Origin: Planctomycetota bacterium | GTDB taxonomy: Bacteria > Planctomycetota > UBA1135 | DNA length: 56,940 bases | Direction of reading: 5' to 3' | Assembly: GCA_004295085.1 (NCBI GenBank) | Contig: SHNF01000003.1 | Span: 1-56,940, forward strand | Shown here: positions 16,550 through 25,687 of the stretch, in pieces | How positions within the stretch are numbered: the stretch's first letter is position 1 | Layout: each line of letters opens with the position of its first letter | Position numbers and translations under genes: made by a program | The notes under the pieces: generated by a model | Seen by the model: the letters and a program-made list of their open reading frames with translations, nothing else | Database searches by the model: none | Told to the model about the DNA's origin: nothing

Positions 16550-17253
16550 GTCTGAGCAATCAAGAGCTGCAGCTCCGGTTCGCGTCGCTGACGACGCCGC
16601 TGGTCGCCGATGCGTGCATGACGCTGCAGCGCATCTGCCGGTTCGCGCCCGGGATCTGGCCTCTGCTCCCGGGCCCGCCGCTCTGCGGGCGGGCGCTCCC
16701 GGTGCGCCACTTCGGCAGCGTGGACGTGTTCCTGGAGGCCTTCGAGGGCGCGGCGTACGGCGACGTCCTCGTCATCGACAACGACGGGCGCTCCGACGAG
16801 GGCTGCATCGGCGACCTGACGGCGCTTGAAGCGCAGGGCGCGGGCCTGGCCGGCATCGTCGTCTGGGGCGCGGTGCGCGACGTGGCGGAGCTGGCGCAGA
16901 TCGGACTGCCCATCTACTGCCGCGGGCGCTGCCCGCTGGGCCCGGCCGGGCTGCGTCCTCGAGCCGGTTCTCACCACGAGGTCTGCATTGGACCCGTCGT
17001 GGTGACCCGCGAGGATGTTGTCATTGCCGACGGCAATGGCGTGCTGTTCGTCGCCGCCGCCGACGCCGCCGAGGTGCTCGACCAGGCGGAAGCCATCGCC
17101 CGGCGTGAGCGGGACCAGGCGCAACGCGCGCGCGCAGGCCGCTCCCTGCGCGAGCAATTCCAGTTCCGCGAATTCCTGGCCGAACGCGCGCGCAATCCCG
17201 CCTACACCTTGCGCGAGCACCTGCAGCGGCTGGGCGCGGCCATCGAAGTCTGA
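16546..17253 (+). CDS. RraA-like / 4-hydroxy-4-methyl-2-oxoglutarate aldolase family protein
   Basis: 235 residues. It has the RraA/HMG-aldolase pattern: TPLVADACM near the N-terminus, GRALPVRHFGSVDVF, GDVLVIDNDGRSDEGCIGDL, AGIVVWGAVRDVAELAQIGL and PIYCRG. The conserved Arg-Asp of the aldolase active site appears in the AVRD context. The family includes aldolases of aromatic-ring degradation and the RNase E inhibitor RraA. The RidA and MarR context favours a metabolic rather than an RNA role. GAGGAGG lies about 9 nt before ATG 16546. The C-terminus carries an extra, probably coiled, basic tail (RRERDQAQRARAGR). Confidence 0.8.
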   Translation: MSLSNQELQLRFASLTTPLVADACMTLQRICRFAPGIWPLLPGPPLCGRALPVRHFGSVDVFLEAFEGAAYGDVLVIDNDGRSDEGCIGDLTALEAQGAGLAGIVVWGAVRDVAELAQIGLPIYCRGRCPLGPAGLRPRAGSHHEVCIGPVVVTREDVVIADGNGVLFVAAADAAEVLDQAEAIARRERDQAQRARAGRSLREQFQFREFLAERARNPAYTLREHLQRLGAAIEV

Positions 17254-17302
17254 GCGTCTGCCGGAAGCCGGAAGCGTGAGGTGCCGATCTGGCGCGACCT
17301 GT

Positions 17303-18115
17303 CTACGTGCCGGCAGCCAGGCCGATGAGGGTGACGCCGCACAGCACCAGCAGGGCGCCGAGCCAGCCGCGCCAGCCGGGTCGCTCGTGCAGGAAGAGGG
17401 TGGCGAGAGGGATGGAGAAGAGCGGCATGGCCGCGGACAGGCTGGAGGCGACGCCGGACTTGGCCCACTTGAAGCCGCCGGCGTAGAAGGACAAGCCGAC
17501 CATGGTGCCCAGGCAGGTGGGCAGGAGGAAGTGGCGCCAGGAGCCGCGCTCGGCCAGCGCGCGCAGGGCCGGGCGCAACTGCCCGCGCAGCGTCCGTGCC
17601 AGCAGCAGGCCGCAGGCCCCGCCGACCAGTCGCCAGGCGCCGGCGGTGAATACGCCGGTAGTACCGACGCCGTGGCGCAGCATGAGGTTGGCGGCCACGT
17701 ACAGAAGTACGGCGATCAGCGCTGCAGCGATGCCGGCGGCGTCGGCGTGCCGGCGCTCCGGGCGGCGCGCCGCCACCAGCAGCCCGCCGGCGATGACGAC
17801 CAGCGCGCCGCACCACTGCAAGGCGCCGAGCTGCTCGCCGTAGACCACGATGGCTCCCATGGCGGTGCCGACCGGCACGAGCTGGATCAGGATCTGGGTG
17901 CGAGCCACGCCGATGTGGGCCAGTGCCAGGAAGTACAGCCAATCGCCGACGCCCAGTCCGAGCGCGCCGCTGAGCAGCAGCCAGGGCACGTCGCGCTCGC
18001 CCGCGGCGCCGCCGCCGAGTTGCGGAGCCAGCAGGATCGCGGCCAGGCCCAGGACCGCGGCCGCCACGGTGTTCTTGAAGAGGGTGGCGTCGTCGGCGCG
18101 CCGCGTCGCCAGCAC
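17303..18115 (-). CDS. EamA/DMT family transporter
   Basis: Inner-membrane drug/metabolite transporter of the ten-helix EamA type; the substrate is unknown. From GTG 18115 the protein has 270 residues with the two EamA halves, for example LGVGDWLYFLALAHIGVART with LVPVGTAMGAIVVYGEQLG, and SFYAGGFKWAKSGVASSLSA with LFSIPLATLFLHERPGWRG. The same frame stays open upstream and encodes a good first membrane helix (ICALSSALVWGIASVLWTRV). The real start is therefore probably further upstream, up to a CTG at 18226 that overlaps the stop of the next gene. No ATG, GTG or TTG is available for the longer form. Confidence 0.82.
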   Translation of the reverse strand: MLATRRADDATLFKNTVAAAVLGLAAILLAPQLGGGAAGERDVPWLLLSGALGLGVGDWLYFLALAHIGVARTQILIQLVPVGTAMGAIVVYGEQLGALQWCGALVVIAGGLLVAARRPERRHADAAGIAAALIAVLLYVAANLMLRHGVGTTGVFTAGAWRLVGGACGLLLARTLRGQLRPALRALAERGSWRHFLLPTCLGTMVGLSFYAGGFKWAKSGVASSLSAAMPLFSIPLATLFLHERPGWRGWLGALLVLCGVTLIGLAAGT

Positions 18116-18222
18116 GCGGGTCCAGAGGACGGAGGCGATGCCCCAGACCAGGGCGCTGGACAGCGCGCAGATCTCGCCGGCGCCGGGAAAAGGCGCGGCG
18201 GCGGCTTGCGGTGGGGGAAGGC

Positions 18223-21200
18223 TCAGGGGGCGAAGACCGGCCGGAGCGTCATTTCAGCGACACCCGCGGTGATCTGCAGCGGCTCGGAGGTCATGCCGGC
18301 GCCCGGACGCACCAGCAGCAGCCGGTACTTGCCGGGGCTCAGGGGCCCGATGCGCTGCTCGCCGCCGTTCAGATAGTTGGTCCAGGCGCTCATGGCTTCG
18401 GCGCCGCTGAAGACCACCGGCACCGGCGCGCCGCGCTCGTCCACCACCATGGCCTGCACGCCCTTGGCCGGCCTGCCCTCGCGGTCCACGGGGGTGACCC
18501 GAAGGGTGGTGGCGCCCTGGAGCTGCAACTGGATCTCGGCCGGCTGACCGGCGGTCAGGCTCACCGGACGCTCCGCGACCCCGAGCTGCGGATGGCGCGC
18601 CTGGATGCGGCCGGGGCCCGGCGGCAGGAAACCCAGCTCCTGCCAGCCGTCGGCGTTCGTGCCGGTGATGCTGATCAGGCTCAGCGGCTGGCCCTTGGCA
18701 TCCAGGTAGAACAGGCCCGCGCCCTGCACGGGCTGCCCGGAGGCGTCGAGCACGCGCGCGCGCACGCTTGCGGCGGCCTCCAGGCGCAGCTCGATCTGCG
18801 CTTCCGCATCCTGGCCGCGGACGGCGACCGGTCCGGCGATGGCCGAGCCGCGGTCGCCGCCGCCGGCGCCGAAGCCGAAGGGCATGGCGCCGCGGCCGGC
18901 GGTCACGTAGTAGGACGCGGGCTCGAGGAAGCGGAACAGTGACGTGCCGTCGGCGCCGGTGATCAGCGTGTCCATGTCCATGGCGCTGCCCTCGGGGCGC
19001 ACCATCACCATGACCCCGCTGATGGGCTTGCCGTCCCTGGCGTTGAGCACGCGCACGCGCAGGCTCGCGCCGGGCAGCTCCACGTCGTAGACGACGACAT
19101 CGCCGCCCGGCACCGACAAGGTGCCGACCCAGCCGGCGCCGCCGCCGATCTGCATCTCGCCGGCCATGAACATGTACTCGCCGGCGGGCACGTCTTCGAC
19201 CTCGTAGAAGCCGTCCTCGTCGGTGCGGCCGGCGTGGAAGGAGCCGCCGGAGATCAGGAGCACGCTCAGGCCCGGCTGCGGCTCGCCCTGGCAGCTCACG
19301 GTGCCCTGCACGGTCGAGCGCAGGACCGGGCCGCCCAGCACCAGCTCGGTGAGCTCGCCTTCCCGCACCTGCGCCTGGGCCATGCGCGTGTCCAGGCCGC
19401 TGAAGTCGCCGCCCAGCAGGGCCAGGGCCTGCGCGTCGCCGGCGAAGGAACTGGCGCTGACCTGGTACTCCCCGGGCGTGAGGTGCTCGAACAGGGCCGT
19501 GCCGTCGGCCCCGGTCTCGGCCGCGTCCGGCTCGCCGCCGATGAACGAGAACACGGTGACCTCGACGCCGCTGCGCGGCGCGCTGTCCTGGTCCAGGACC
19601 AGCACGCGCAGCGTGCCGCCGCGGCCCAGCAGGACCTCGGCCTCGGGCTCGGGCAGGCCCGGGCCGACGCGCAGCGGCCCGGCCTGGCCGACGGCGTAGC
19701 CGTCGGCGTGCACGCGCACGCGGAAGGTGCCGGGGGCGAGGCCGCTGATCTGGAACGAGCCATCGGCGCCGCTGCGCAGCGCATCGCTGCCGCGGCGCTC
19801 GCGCGCCAGCAGCTCTTCGAACCAGTTGCCGTCCTGGCTGGGCAAGGCTGCAACGCTGGCGTCGGCGATCGGCGCAGCGGTGGCGGCGTCCACGACCCGG
19901 CCGCGGATGCTGAGGGCGGCCTCCAGGGCGATGCGTTGCAGCGGCGCGTCCCCGGCCGCGGGCATGACGACCACGAGCTCCCGGATCGCGTAGCCGCCGG
20001 CATTCGCCTGGAGGGTGATCGGGCCGGGCGCCAGGTTCTCCAGGCGGGCCACGCCGTCGGGGCCGGTGACCGGCGGCGCCTCGGGAAGCCAGGGCAGCGC
20101 CGAGGCGAAGGGGGAATCGTCGCGGACTCCCGGCGAGTAGCGCACGCGCGCACCGGCGATGGGCTGTTCGCTCGCGGCCGCGACCACCTGCACGGAGAGA
20201 CCTTGACCGCGGCGCAGGCTCAGGATCCCGGCGTCGCGCTCCTCGCCGGGAGCGAGCTCCACGGCTTGCGTCGAGCTGGCCGGCAGGTGCTCCGGCGCGG
20301 AGGCCAGCACGCGGTAGCTGCCTTCGGCCAGTGGTCCGGCGCGGAAGCGGCCGTCGGCGCCGGTTTCGGCCGTGCCGCCCGGTTGCGCCAGCTCTTCCAC
20401 CCAGTCCAATCCGGACGCGGCCAAGTCGCCACCGAACAGGTTTTCCAGCAGCTCGAGCTGGCTTGGAATCACCACCACCCGCGCCGCGGCCAGCGGCTGG
20501 CCGTCCTCGCCATGCACGGCTCCGGTCACGAACGCGCCCGCTGCCAGGCGGAAGTCCAGGCCGGCGCTCGCGCCCGGCTGCAGCCGCACCGACTGCCTCT
20601 GCGGCGGCAGATCGCTGGCGCGCACGCTCACCGACCAGATGCCGGGCGGCAGATCGGTCAGCTCCAGCTCGGCCAGCGCGGCGCTTTGCTCGGTCTGTGC
20701 CTGCGCGTACAAACGGCCCAGCTCGGCCTGCTCCTCGCCGGCGCCGGGCAGGGCGCCTTCCCATTCCACGCGCCAGAAGTAGGCGGAAAGAGGCGCGCCG
20801 TCGGCACGGCTGACGCTGCAGCGCAGGTTCGCGGCCGGCATCAACGCTGGCAGCAACAGCTCGCCGCCGGAGTCCGGGCGCGGCGGCGCCGGGGCCGACC
20901 ACATGCCGTCGGCGTACGCCGCCGCTTGCAGCAAGGACGGCTCCTGCGGCAGCGTCAGCGTGCTTGGCGCGCCTGCGCGCCACTCGGCTCCGCCGGGCAG
21001 GCGCAGCAGGAAGCGGGCGCGCGCGGGCGCCTCGCCGTCCGGCAGGAGCGCGCGCAAGGTCCACACGCCATGGGCGTCGGGCCGGCGCGTGATCTCCGCC
21101 GGCGCACCCTCGGCGAGGCCGGCGGCCGGCAGCGTGCGGGCGGAATCCGCCTCCGCGGCGGCTGCGTCCGACGCCGGTCGTGGTTTGGAAGCCCCACCCC

Positions 21201-21270
21201 AGCTCAGCCAGGCGATGGCGCCGGCGAGCAGCAGCAGGACAGCGATGATCCAGAGGATGGACGAGCGCAC
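18223..21270 (-). CDS. anchored protein with multiple carboxypeptidase-regulatory-like domains
   Basis: 1015 residues. An N-terminal membrane anchor (ILWIIAVLLLLAGAIAWLSW) is followed by a Pro/Ala-rich linker and about seven or eight beta-sandwich modules. Each has the CarboxypepD_reg pattern: (I/V)xGxVxD.xGxPxxxAxV, then T.ADGxFxxxxLxPGxYxVxAxA. Examples are GADGSFQISGLAPGTFRVRV, DEDGFYEVEDVPAGEYMFMA and GADGTALFEHLTPGEYQVSA. No catalytic motif is visible. Such proteins are typical surface or periplasmic adhesion and scaffold proteins in Planctomycetota; function here is unknown. It has an extended -10-like TGCTATGAT upstream and is divergent from a small secreted protein gene. It is similar in layout to the protein at 23444-25444. 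Confidence 0.85.
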   Translation of the reverse strand: MRSSILWIIAVLLLLAGAIAWLSWGGASKPRPASDAAAAEADSARTLPAAGLAEGAPAEITRRPDAHGVWTLRALLPDGEAPARARFLLRLPGGAEWRAGAPSTLTLPQEPSLLQAAAYADGMWSAPAPPRPDSGGELLLPALMPAANLRCSVSRADGAPLSAYFWRVEWEGALPGAGEEQAELGRLYAQAQTEQSAALAELELTDLPPGIWSVSVRASDLPPQRQSVRLQPGASAGLDFRLAAGAFVTGAVHGEDGQPLAAARVVVIPSQLELLENLFGGDLAASGLDWVEELAQPGGTAETGADGRFRAGPLAEGSYRVLASAPEHLPASSTQAVELAPGEERDAGILSLRRGQGLSVQVVAAASEQPIAGARVRYSPGVRDDSPFASALPWLPEAPPVTGPDGVARLENLAPGPITLQANAGGYAIRELVVVMPAAGDAPLQRIALEAALSIRGRVVDAATAAPIADASVAALPSQDGNWFEELLARERRGSDALRSGADGSFQISGLAPGTFRVRVHADGYAVGQAGPLRVGPGLPEPEAEVLLGRGGTLRVLVLDQDSAPRSGVEVTVFSFIGGEPDAAETGADGTALFEHLTPGEYQVSASSFAGDAQALALLGGDFSGLDTRMAQAQVREGELTELVLGGPVLRSTVQGTVSCQGEPQPGLSVLLISGGSFHAGRTDEDGFYEVEDVPAGEYMFMAGEMQIGGGAGWVGTLSVPGGDVVVYDVELPGASLRVRVLNARDGKPISGVMVMVRPEGSAMDMDTLITGADGTSLFRFLEPASYYVTAGRGAMPFGFGAGGGDRGSAIAGPVAVRGQDAEAQIELRLEAAASVRARVLDASGQPVQGAGLFYLDAKGQPLSLISITGTNADGWQELGFLPPGPGRIQARHPQLGVAERPVSLTAGQPAEIQLQLQGATTLRVTPVDREGRPAKGVQAMVVDERGAPVPVVFSGAEAMSAWTNYLNGGEQRIGPLSPGKYRLLLVRPGAGMTSEPLQITAGVAEMTLRPVFAP

Positions 21271-21322
21271 GGCGATGTTTGCGGCGCCCGCTGCAATTCC
21301 TCAAGGCAGGGGGGACGTCGCC

Positions 21323-21328
21323 ATCATA
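21323..21328 (-). promoter_or_regulatory. extended -10 TGCTATGAT for the large repeat protein
   Basis: Minus-strand TATGAT preceded by TGC forms an extended -10, with a leader of about 45 nt to ATG 21270. A partial copy (TGCTATGAC) lies 12 nt further upstream as a direct repeat. Confidence 0.45.
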
Positions 21329-21364
21329 GCACCGTCATAGCACGGCAGTCTGCGCGGCCACCGC

Positions 21365-21370
21365 TATCCT
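21365..21370 (+). promoter_or_regulatory. putative -10 box TATCCT for the gene at 21380
   Basis: TATCCT ends 9 nt before GTG 21380, again compatible with a very short or absent leader. It lies in the same divergent region as the promoter of the large repeat protein. Confidence 0.3.
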
Positions 21371-21379
21371 GACCGCGCC

Positions 21380-22102
21380 GTGGCAGTGTGCGCCGGCTTG
21401 TTCCTGATCCTGGCCGCCCAGGAGCCGCTTCCGGACCCGGTGGCAGTGGCCTGGCGGCCCCGCGACGGCGCCTACGCGGTGCTCGCGGAGGCGGGACAGA
21501 GACTGTGCCTGTTCGACGCGCAACTGCGCCCGCTGGGACAACGCGTCCTGGACCGCGCCTTCCGCGACGTGGCCGCCGACGCCAGCGGCTGGCTGCTGCA
21601 GGACCCGTCCGGTGCAGTGGCCTGGCTCCCGTCCCTGGAAGCCGCGCCCTTGCCCTTCTCCGCCAGCGTGGGCGCGGATCTCTTTCCCCGCGGCGGCGCC
21701 GGCGCGCGCACCGGCCCGGCCGGCCGTGCCCTGCTTCTGGAGGCGGAGCACGGCCGCCTGCGTCTGGGCCTGGCCGGGTGGGAGCACGCCGGCGAGCTGG
21801 AATGGGGGCCGGCCTGGGCCACCCTGCGCGTGCGTGCGGCGCGCGTGCTCGGCCCGAGCGTGGAATGGCGCCGCAACGGCGGCGGCGCCCGGGCCGCGCG
21901 CGTGCGCGCGGACCGCACGGATCCGCTGCTGCAGCGCGCCTCCTTCGCGCCGCTGGCGGCGGGTGACGTGCTGGAGCTGCGCCTGCGGCCGCCGACGCTG
22001 CGCTACCCCGACGCGGACTGGACGCCCTGGCTGCGCTTCGAGGTTCCCGCAGTGGAGCCCGGCGCGGCGCGCCCGGTGTCGGTACTGCCGGCGGAGCTGT
22101 AG
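21380..22102 (+). CDS. secreted hypothetical protein
   Basis: 240 residues from GTG 21380, with a short N-terminal hydrophobic stretch (MAVCAGLFLILAAQEP) that may be a signal peptide. The rest is beta-rich with WRPRDGAYAVLAEAGQRLCLF and GWLLQDPSGAVAWLPSLEAA, reminiscent of a propeller or sandwich fold. I do not recognise the family. Its stop is only 3 nt from the convergent M28 peptidase stop, leaving no space for an independent terminator. Confidence 0.6.
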   Translation: MAVCAGLFLILAAQEPLPDPVAVAWRPRDGAYAVLAEAGQRLCLFDAQLRPLGQRVLDRAFRDVAADASGWLLQDPSGAVAWLPSLEAAPLPFSASVGADLFPRGGAGARTGPAGRALLLEAEHGRLRLGLAGWEHAGELEWGPAWATLRVRAARVLGPSVEWRRNGGGARAARVRADRTDPLLQRASFAPLAAGDVLELRLRPPTLRYPDADWTPWLRFEVPAVEPGAARPVSVLPAEL

Positions 22103-22105
22103 GCG

Positions 22106-23341
22106 CTACTCCAGGGTGACCTGGAACTGGCGCTCGGCGCCGCCGCGGCGCACCACGATCGTGACCACCTCGCCCTTCTGGCCGCTGGCCAGCGCGCGCC
22201 GCAACTGCTCCTTGTCGGCCACCGGCATGCCGTTCACGCTCACGAGCCGGTCGTCCTTCTGCAGTCCGGCCTTGCGCGCGGGCGCCTCCTCGCGCAGCTC
22301 GTCGAGCACCAGAGCGCCGTCCGCCTCGATCACCCGCAGCCCGGCGCTGCCGTGCAGGCTGCGGCGCTGCATGATGTGCTGGAAGTGCTCGCTCATGCGC
22401 TCGTTGAAGTCGGCGGGCATGCCCATCTCGGGGCGCTCGTGGAACGTCAAGGGGCCGTCGTGGTCCTGGATGGCCTGGACGATCGCGCGCACGAGCTGCA
22501 GCACGGCCACCTCGCCGGGGTAGTTGATCTTGTCGGCGTCGTCCCCGGGCATGTGATAGTCCGGGTGAATGTGCGTGAAGAAGAACAGGGCGGGCACGCC
22601 CGCGGCGTGGAAGCTGGAGTTGTCGCTGGGCGCCATGCCGTCGTCGCTCTTCTCGACCTTCAGCCCGCTGTTCTCGATGATCGGGTCCAGGAGCGCGTGG
22701 AACTCGTCGGCCGTGCCCAGTCCGCCCAGGAACAGGTAGCCGTCGCTGCTGCGTCCGATCATGTCGCAGTTGAGCATGGCACGGATGTTCTGCAGCGGAA
22801 ACGGCGGATGCGCCACGAAGTCGGCGCTGCCGAGCAGGCCGCGCTCCTCGGCGCTGAACGTCATGAACAGGATCGGGCGGCGCGTCGGGTGGGCGGCGAA
22901 CCACTCCGCCAGCTCGATCACGCCGGCGGTGCCGGAGGCGTTGTCATCGGCGCCGTTGTGGATCTCCCCCGGGTTGCCCATGCCGCCCGGGGACCCCGGG
23001 CCGCCGATCCCGGCGTGGTCGTGATGGGCGCCGATGACCAGGATCTGGTCGGCCAGCTTTGGATCGGTGCCGGGCAGCAGCGCCGCGGTGTTGGTGCATT
23101 TCTTGCCGGCGGCCTCGAAAGCCAGGGTGTAGGCCCCGTCCGGGGCGATGGGCTTGAGCCCCAGCCGCTCCCACTGCTGCACGATGTACTGGACCGCCAG
23201 CTTCTCGCCGCGTTCCCCCGATTCGCGCCCCTCCAGCTCGTCGCTGGCCAGGAAGCCGATGTGGGCCTGCAGGTCCTGGACCCGGAGCTCGCTGGGCGGG
23301 TCCTGGATGAGGAGCGAGGCAAGCAGCAGCGTGGCGATCAT
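22106..23341 (-). CDS. M28 family aminopeptidase-like metallopeptidase with C-terminal PDZ domain
   Basis: 411 residues. N-terminal signal peptide (MIATLLLASLLIQDPP), M28 zinc-peptidase domain (about 25-300) and PDZ domain (about 320-411; GLRVIEADGALVLDELREEA with PARKAGLQKDDRLVSVNG). The two-zinc site is visible: His in GAHHDHAG, Asp in HNGADDNASG, the catalytic Glu-Glu in FSAEERGLLGS, Asp in LNCDMIGR and the last His in HPDYHMPGDDADKI. It is expected to trim amino-terminal residues from peptides outside the cytoplasm. It lies between two carboxypeptidase-regulatory-like repeat proteins on the same strand. A TAGAGT hexamer lies 45 nt upstream of the start. Confidence 0.88.
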   Translation of the reverse strand: MIATLLLASLLIQDPPSELRVQDLQAHIGFLASDELEGRESGERGEKLAVQYIVQQWERLGLKPIAPDGAYTLAFEAAGKKCTNTAALLPGTDPKLADQILVIGAHHDHAGIGGPGSPGGMGNPGEIHNGADDNASGTAGVIELAEWFAAHPTRRPILFMTFSAEERGLLGSADFVAHPPFPLQNIRAMLNCDMIGRSSDGYLFLGGLGTADEFHALLDPIIENSGLKVEKSDDGMAPSDNSSFHAAGVPALFFFTHIHPDYHMPGDDADKINYPGEVAVLQLVRAIVQAIQDHDGPLTFHERPEMGMPADFNERMSEHFQHIMQRRSLHGSAGLRVIEADGALVLDELREEAPARKAGLQKDDRLVSVNGMPVADKEQLRRALASGQKGEVVTIVVRRGGAERQFQVTLE

Positions 23342-23386
23342 GCGGTGCGTCCCTGCCGGCGGGTGGTAGCGGCCGCCGAAGCCGAC

Positions 23387-23392
23387 ACTCTA
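23387..23392 (-). promoter_or_regulatory. putative -10 box TAGAGT for the M28 peptidase gene
   Basis: Minus-strand TAGAGT with a leader of about 45 nt to ATG 23341. It lies between the stop of the upstream repeat-protein gene and this start. Confidence 0.3.
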
Positions 23393-23443
23393 CGTTCCGG
23401 TCGCCGGCTGGTTGTGCGATTCCGGACCAGCCGCCTGTCCCGG

Positions 23444-25444
23444 CTACATGTCTTCCGGGATGCGCAGCTCCACCGTCGCTTCCTCGCCCTCGCTGATGTA
23501 CACGCTCTGCGCCGAGTCATCCAGGCCCAGGAACAGAGTGTTGCCGATGTCGGGAGGAGTGGCGCTCAGCTCGTAGTTGCCGGCGCGCAGGCCCTGGAGC
23601 CGGAAGCGGCCGCGGGCGTCGCTGGTGCGGGTGAGGCTGAAGAAGCTGGACTCGGACTGGCGCGACAAGTACACGGTGCTGCCGGCCACGGGAGTGCCGT
23701 CCTGGCGCAGCACCACGCCGCTCACCGCACCGCCCGGGCGCAGCTGGATGACGCCCAGGTTGACCTCTCCGCCCTCCGGCACGCTCAGGGGCACGTACTC
23801 GCTGAGGTGGCTGGCGTGGCGCACCTCCACGCGCAACTCGCCGGGGTAGGCGTTCGCGATCTCGACGCGCCCCTGCGCGTCGGCCCGGGCGGTCTGTGAG
23901 GGCACGTTGTTGGGGTCGCCGAGGCCTGGGCCGAACAGGCCGAACTGGCTCTCCTCGGTGTAGTCCCGGCCGTGCAGCGCCAGCTCCGCGCCGGGCAGGG
24001 GCTCGCCGCTCGCGGAGCTCACCACGGTGCCGAAGATCCGGCCGCCGCGCTGCAGGGCCACGTCCACTCCGCGCACGATCTCACGCCCGACCTCGAAACC
24101 CGGCGAGTGCGTGGGCGCGAAGCCGGGAGCCGAGACCAGCAGGATGTAAGGACCGGGATCCAGCCCCGTGATCTGATAGTTGCCCTCGGGGTCGTTGCTG
24201 CTGTAGCGGCTGGCGGCGTAGCCGTAGCTGGTGGAGCCCTTGGAGATGCGGTGCACGGCCAGCGTGCACTGCGCCACCGGACGGCCGGCGGCGTCCACGA
24301 CGCGGCCCTCTACGCCGCCCTTGCGCGCCAGGATCACTTCCACGTCGGTCTTGCCGGCCGCCACCTGCATCTGCTTGCCGGGGGTGTAGCCCTGCGCGGT
24401 CACGAACAGTCCGTACATGCCTTCCGGCAGGCCGCGGATGGAGAAGCGCCCGTCGGCGCCGCTGCGCGCCTGGGCGTTCAAGGACGGCCGCGGCCGGCTG
24501 CGCGCGGCATTCACCATCGCCTCCGTCACGGGCACGCGCGCCTCGTCCAGCACCACGCCTTCGATGACGAACTCGGTGCCCAGCTCCAGGTTCTGCTCCG
24601 CCTGCCGTGTTTCTCCCATCAACACCACGGGATGCACCTGCACCGAGGCGTAGCCTTCGCACGAGGCGGTCAGGGTCCACACGCCCTCCGCCAGGTTCTG
24701 CACCTCGTAGCGCCCGTTGGCATCGGTGTCCGCGGCGAGCAGGCGGCCCAGCTCGCGATCCTCGTCCATCTGCTGCTCCGGAGTTCCGGTGCGGAAGCCG
24801 GCGGCCTGCAGCTGCACCTCGACCCGGGCCGGCAAGGGGTTGCCGCCCGTGTCCGCGATCATGCCGAACACGCGGCATCCGTCCTTCAGGCGGATCGTGC
24901 CGACGTCCTGGTCCTCACCCTTGAGTCCGATCACGGGCACGCCCGGCGTCGGCGTGTGCTCGGGGTGGTACACCCACATGTCGAAGTCCACCTCGCTGGG
25001 CAGGGTCTGGAACACGAAGGTCCCGGACGCGTCGGTGGTGGCGCTGTAGCGGCGCAGGGCCGGGACGTCCTCCGCCATGAGCAGCACCGGCGCCATGCGC
25101 TCGGTGAGCACCACGCGCGCTCCCGGCAGCTGGGCGCCGCGGGCGTCGGCCACGGCTCCCGAGACCTTGCCGGCCACCGGGCCGCCGTCGCGCGCCACCG
25201 CCGGCAGCGCGCTCATGTCCACGCGCTCCGAGGCATCGGGCGGCGAGGCCACGCGCTCCACCGCGGCGTCGTCCAGCCCGGCGGGGGCCAGCGGCTCGCT
25301 CGGGGTGGCGTCCAGCCCGCCCGCGCCCGGGGACGGCCCGGGGCCGTCCGAATCCTGTAGCAACAGATACAGCACGGCCGCCAGGCAGGCGGCAGCGATG
25401 AGCAGTGCCAGCCAGGGCACCGCGCCACGTTCAAGACGACCCAT
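23444..25444 (-). CDS. anchored protein with multiple carboxypeptidase-regulatory-like domains (second copy type)
   Basis: 666 residues from ATG 25444, where a clean membrane anchor begins (GAVPWLALLIAAACLAAVLYLLL). The frame is open upstream to 25534 but adds only a basic low-complexity tail. About five to six beta-sandwich repeats follow; examples are TTDASGTFVFQTLPSE, DTDANGRYEVQNLAEGVWTL, GADGRFSIRGLPEGMYGLFV, DPEGNYQITGLDPGPYILLV and DARGRFRLQGLRAGNYELSA. No enzyme motif is present. It shares architecture with the 1015-residue protein 2 kb away, and both flank the M28 peptidase. They may be related by old duplication and displayed at the cell surface. Confidence 0.85.
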   Translation of the reverse strand: MGRLERGAVPWLALLIAAACLAAVLYLLLQDSDGPGPSPGAGGLDATPSEPLAPAGLDDAAVERVASPPDASERVDMSALPAVARDGGPVAGKVSGAVADARGAQLPGARVVLTERMAPVLLMAEDVPALRRYSATTDASGTFVFQTLPSEVDFDMWVYHPEHTPTPGVPVIGLKGEDQDVGTIRLKDGCRVFGMIADTGGNPLPARVEVQLQAAGFRTGTPEQQMDEDRELGRLLAADTDANGRYEVQNLAEGVWTLTASCEGYASVQVHPVVLMGETRQAEQNLELGTEFVIEGVVLDEARVPVTEAMVNAARSRPRPSLNAQARSGADGRFSIRGLPEGMYGLFVTAQGYTPGKQMQVAAGKTDVEVILARKGGVEGRVVDAAGRPVAQCTLAVHRISKGSTSYGYAASRYSSNDPEGNYQITGLDPGPYILLVSAPGFAPTHSPGFEVGREIVRGVDVALQRGGRIFGTVVSSASGEPLPGAELALHGRDYTEESQFGLFGPGLGDPNNVPSQTARADAQGRVEIANAYPGELRVEVRHASHLSEYVPLSVPEGGEVNLGVIQLRPGGAVSGVVLRQDGTPVAGSTVYLSRQSESSFFSLTRTSDARGRFRLQGLRAGNYELSATPPDIGNTLFLGLDDSAQSVYISEGEEATVELRIPEDM

Positions 25445-25687
25445 GACTGCCTCGGAGGAACTCGGGGATGCGCCGCTGTTGCGACGGGACGCGGCGCGCG
25501 CTTCTTTCTGGATTCCACGGGGGAACGGACGCACCAGGATACGCCAGCGCGCCGGCCCGGGGCCTGCGGCCGGGGCGGTCGCGCTCCCGCAGACATGGCC
25601 TAAGCGCTAGTCCGGCAGGGACTTGCAGACGGCGTGCAGGGTCGTCCCGAATACGTGGCCGGGCCTCGCGTACCCTCGTCCTGCACC

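Noticed and set aside
18211..21372. Plus-strand frames antisense to the large repeat protein
   Set aside because: Composition typical of antisense shadows; the minus strand carries the anchor helix and clear beta-sandwich repeats.
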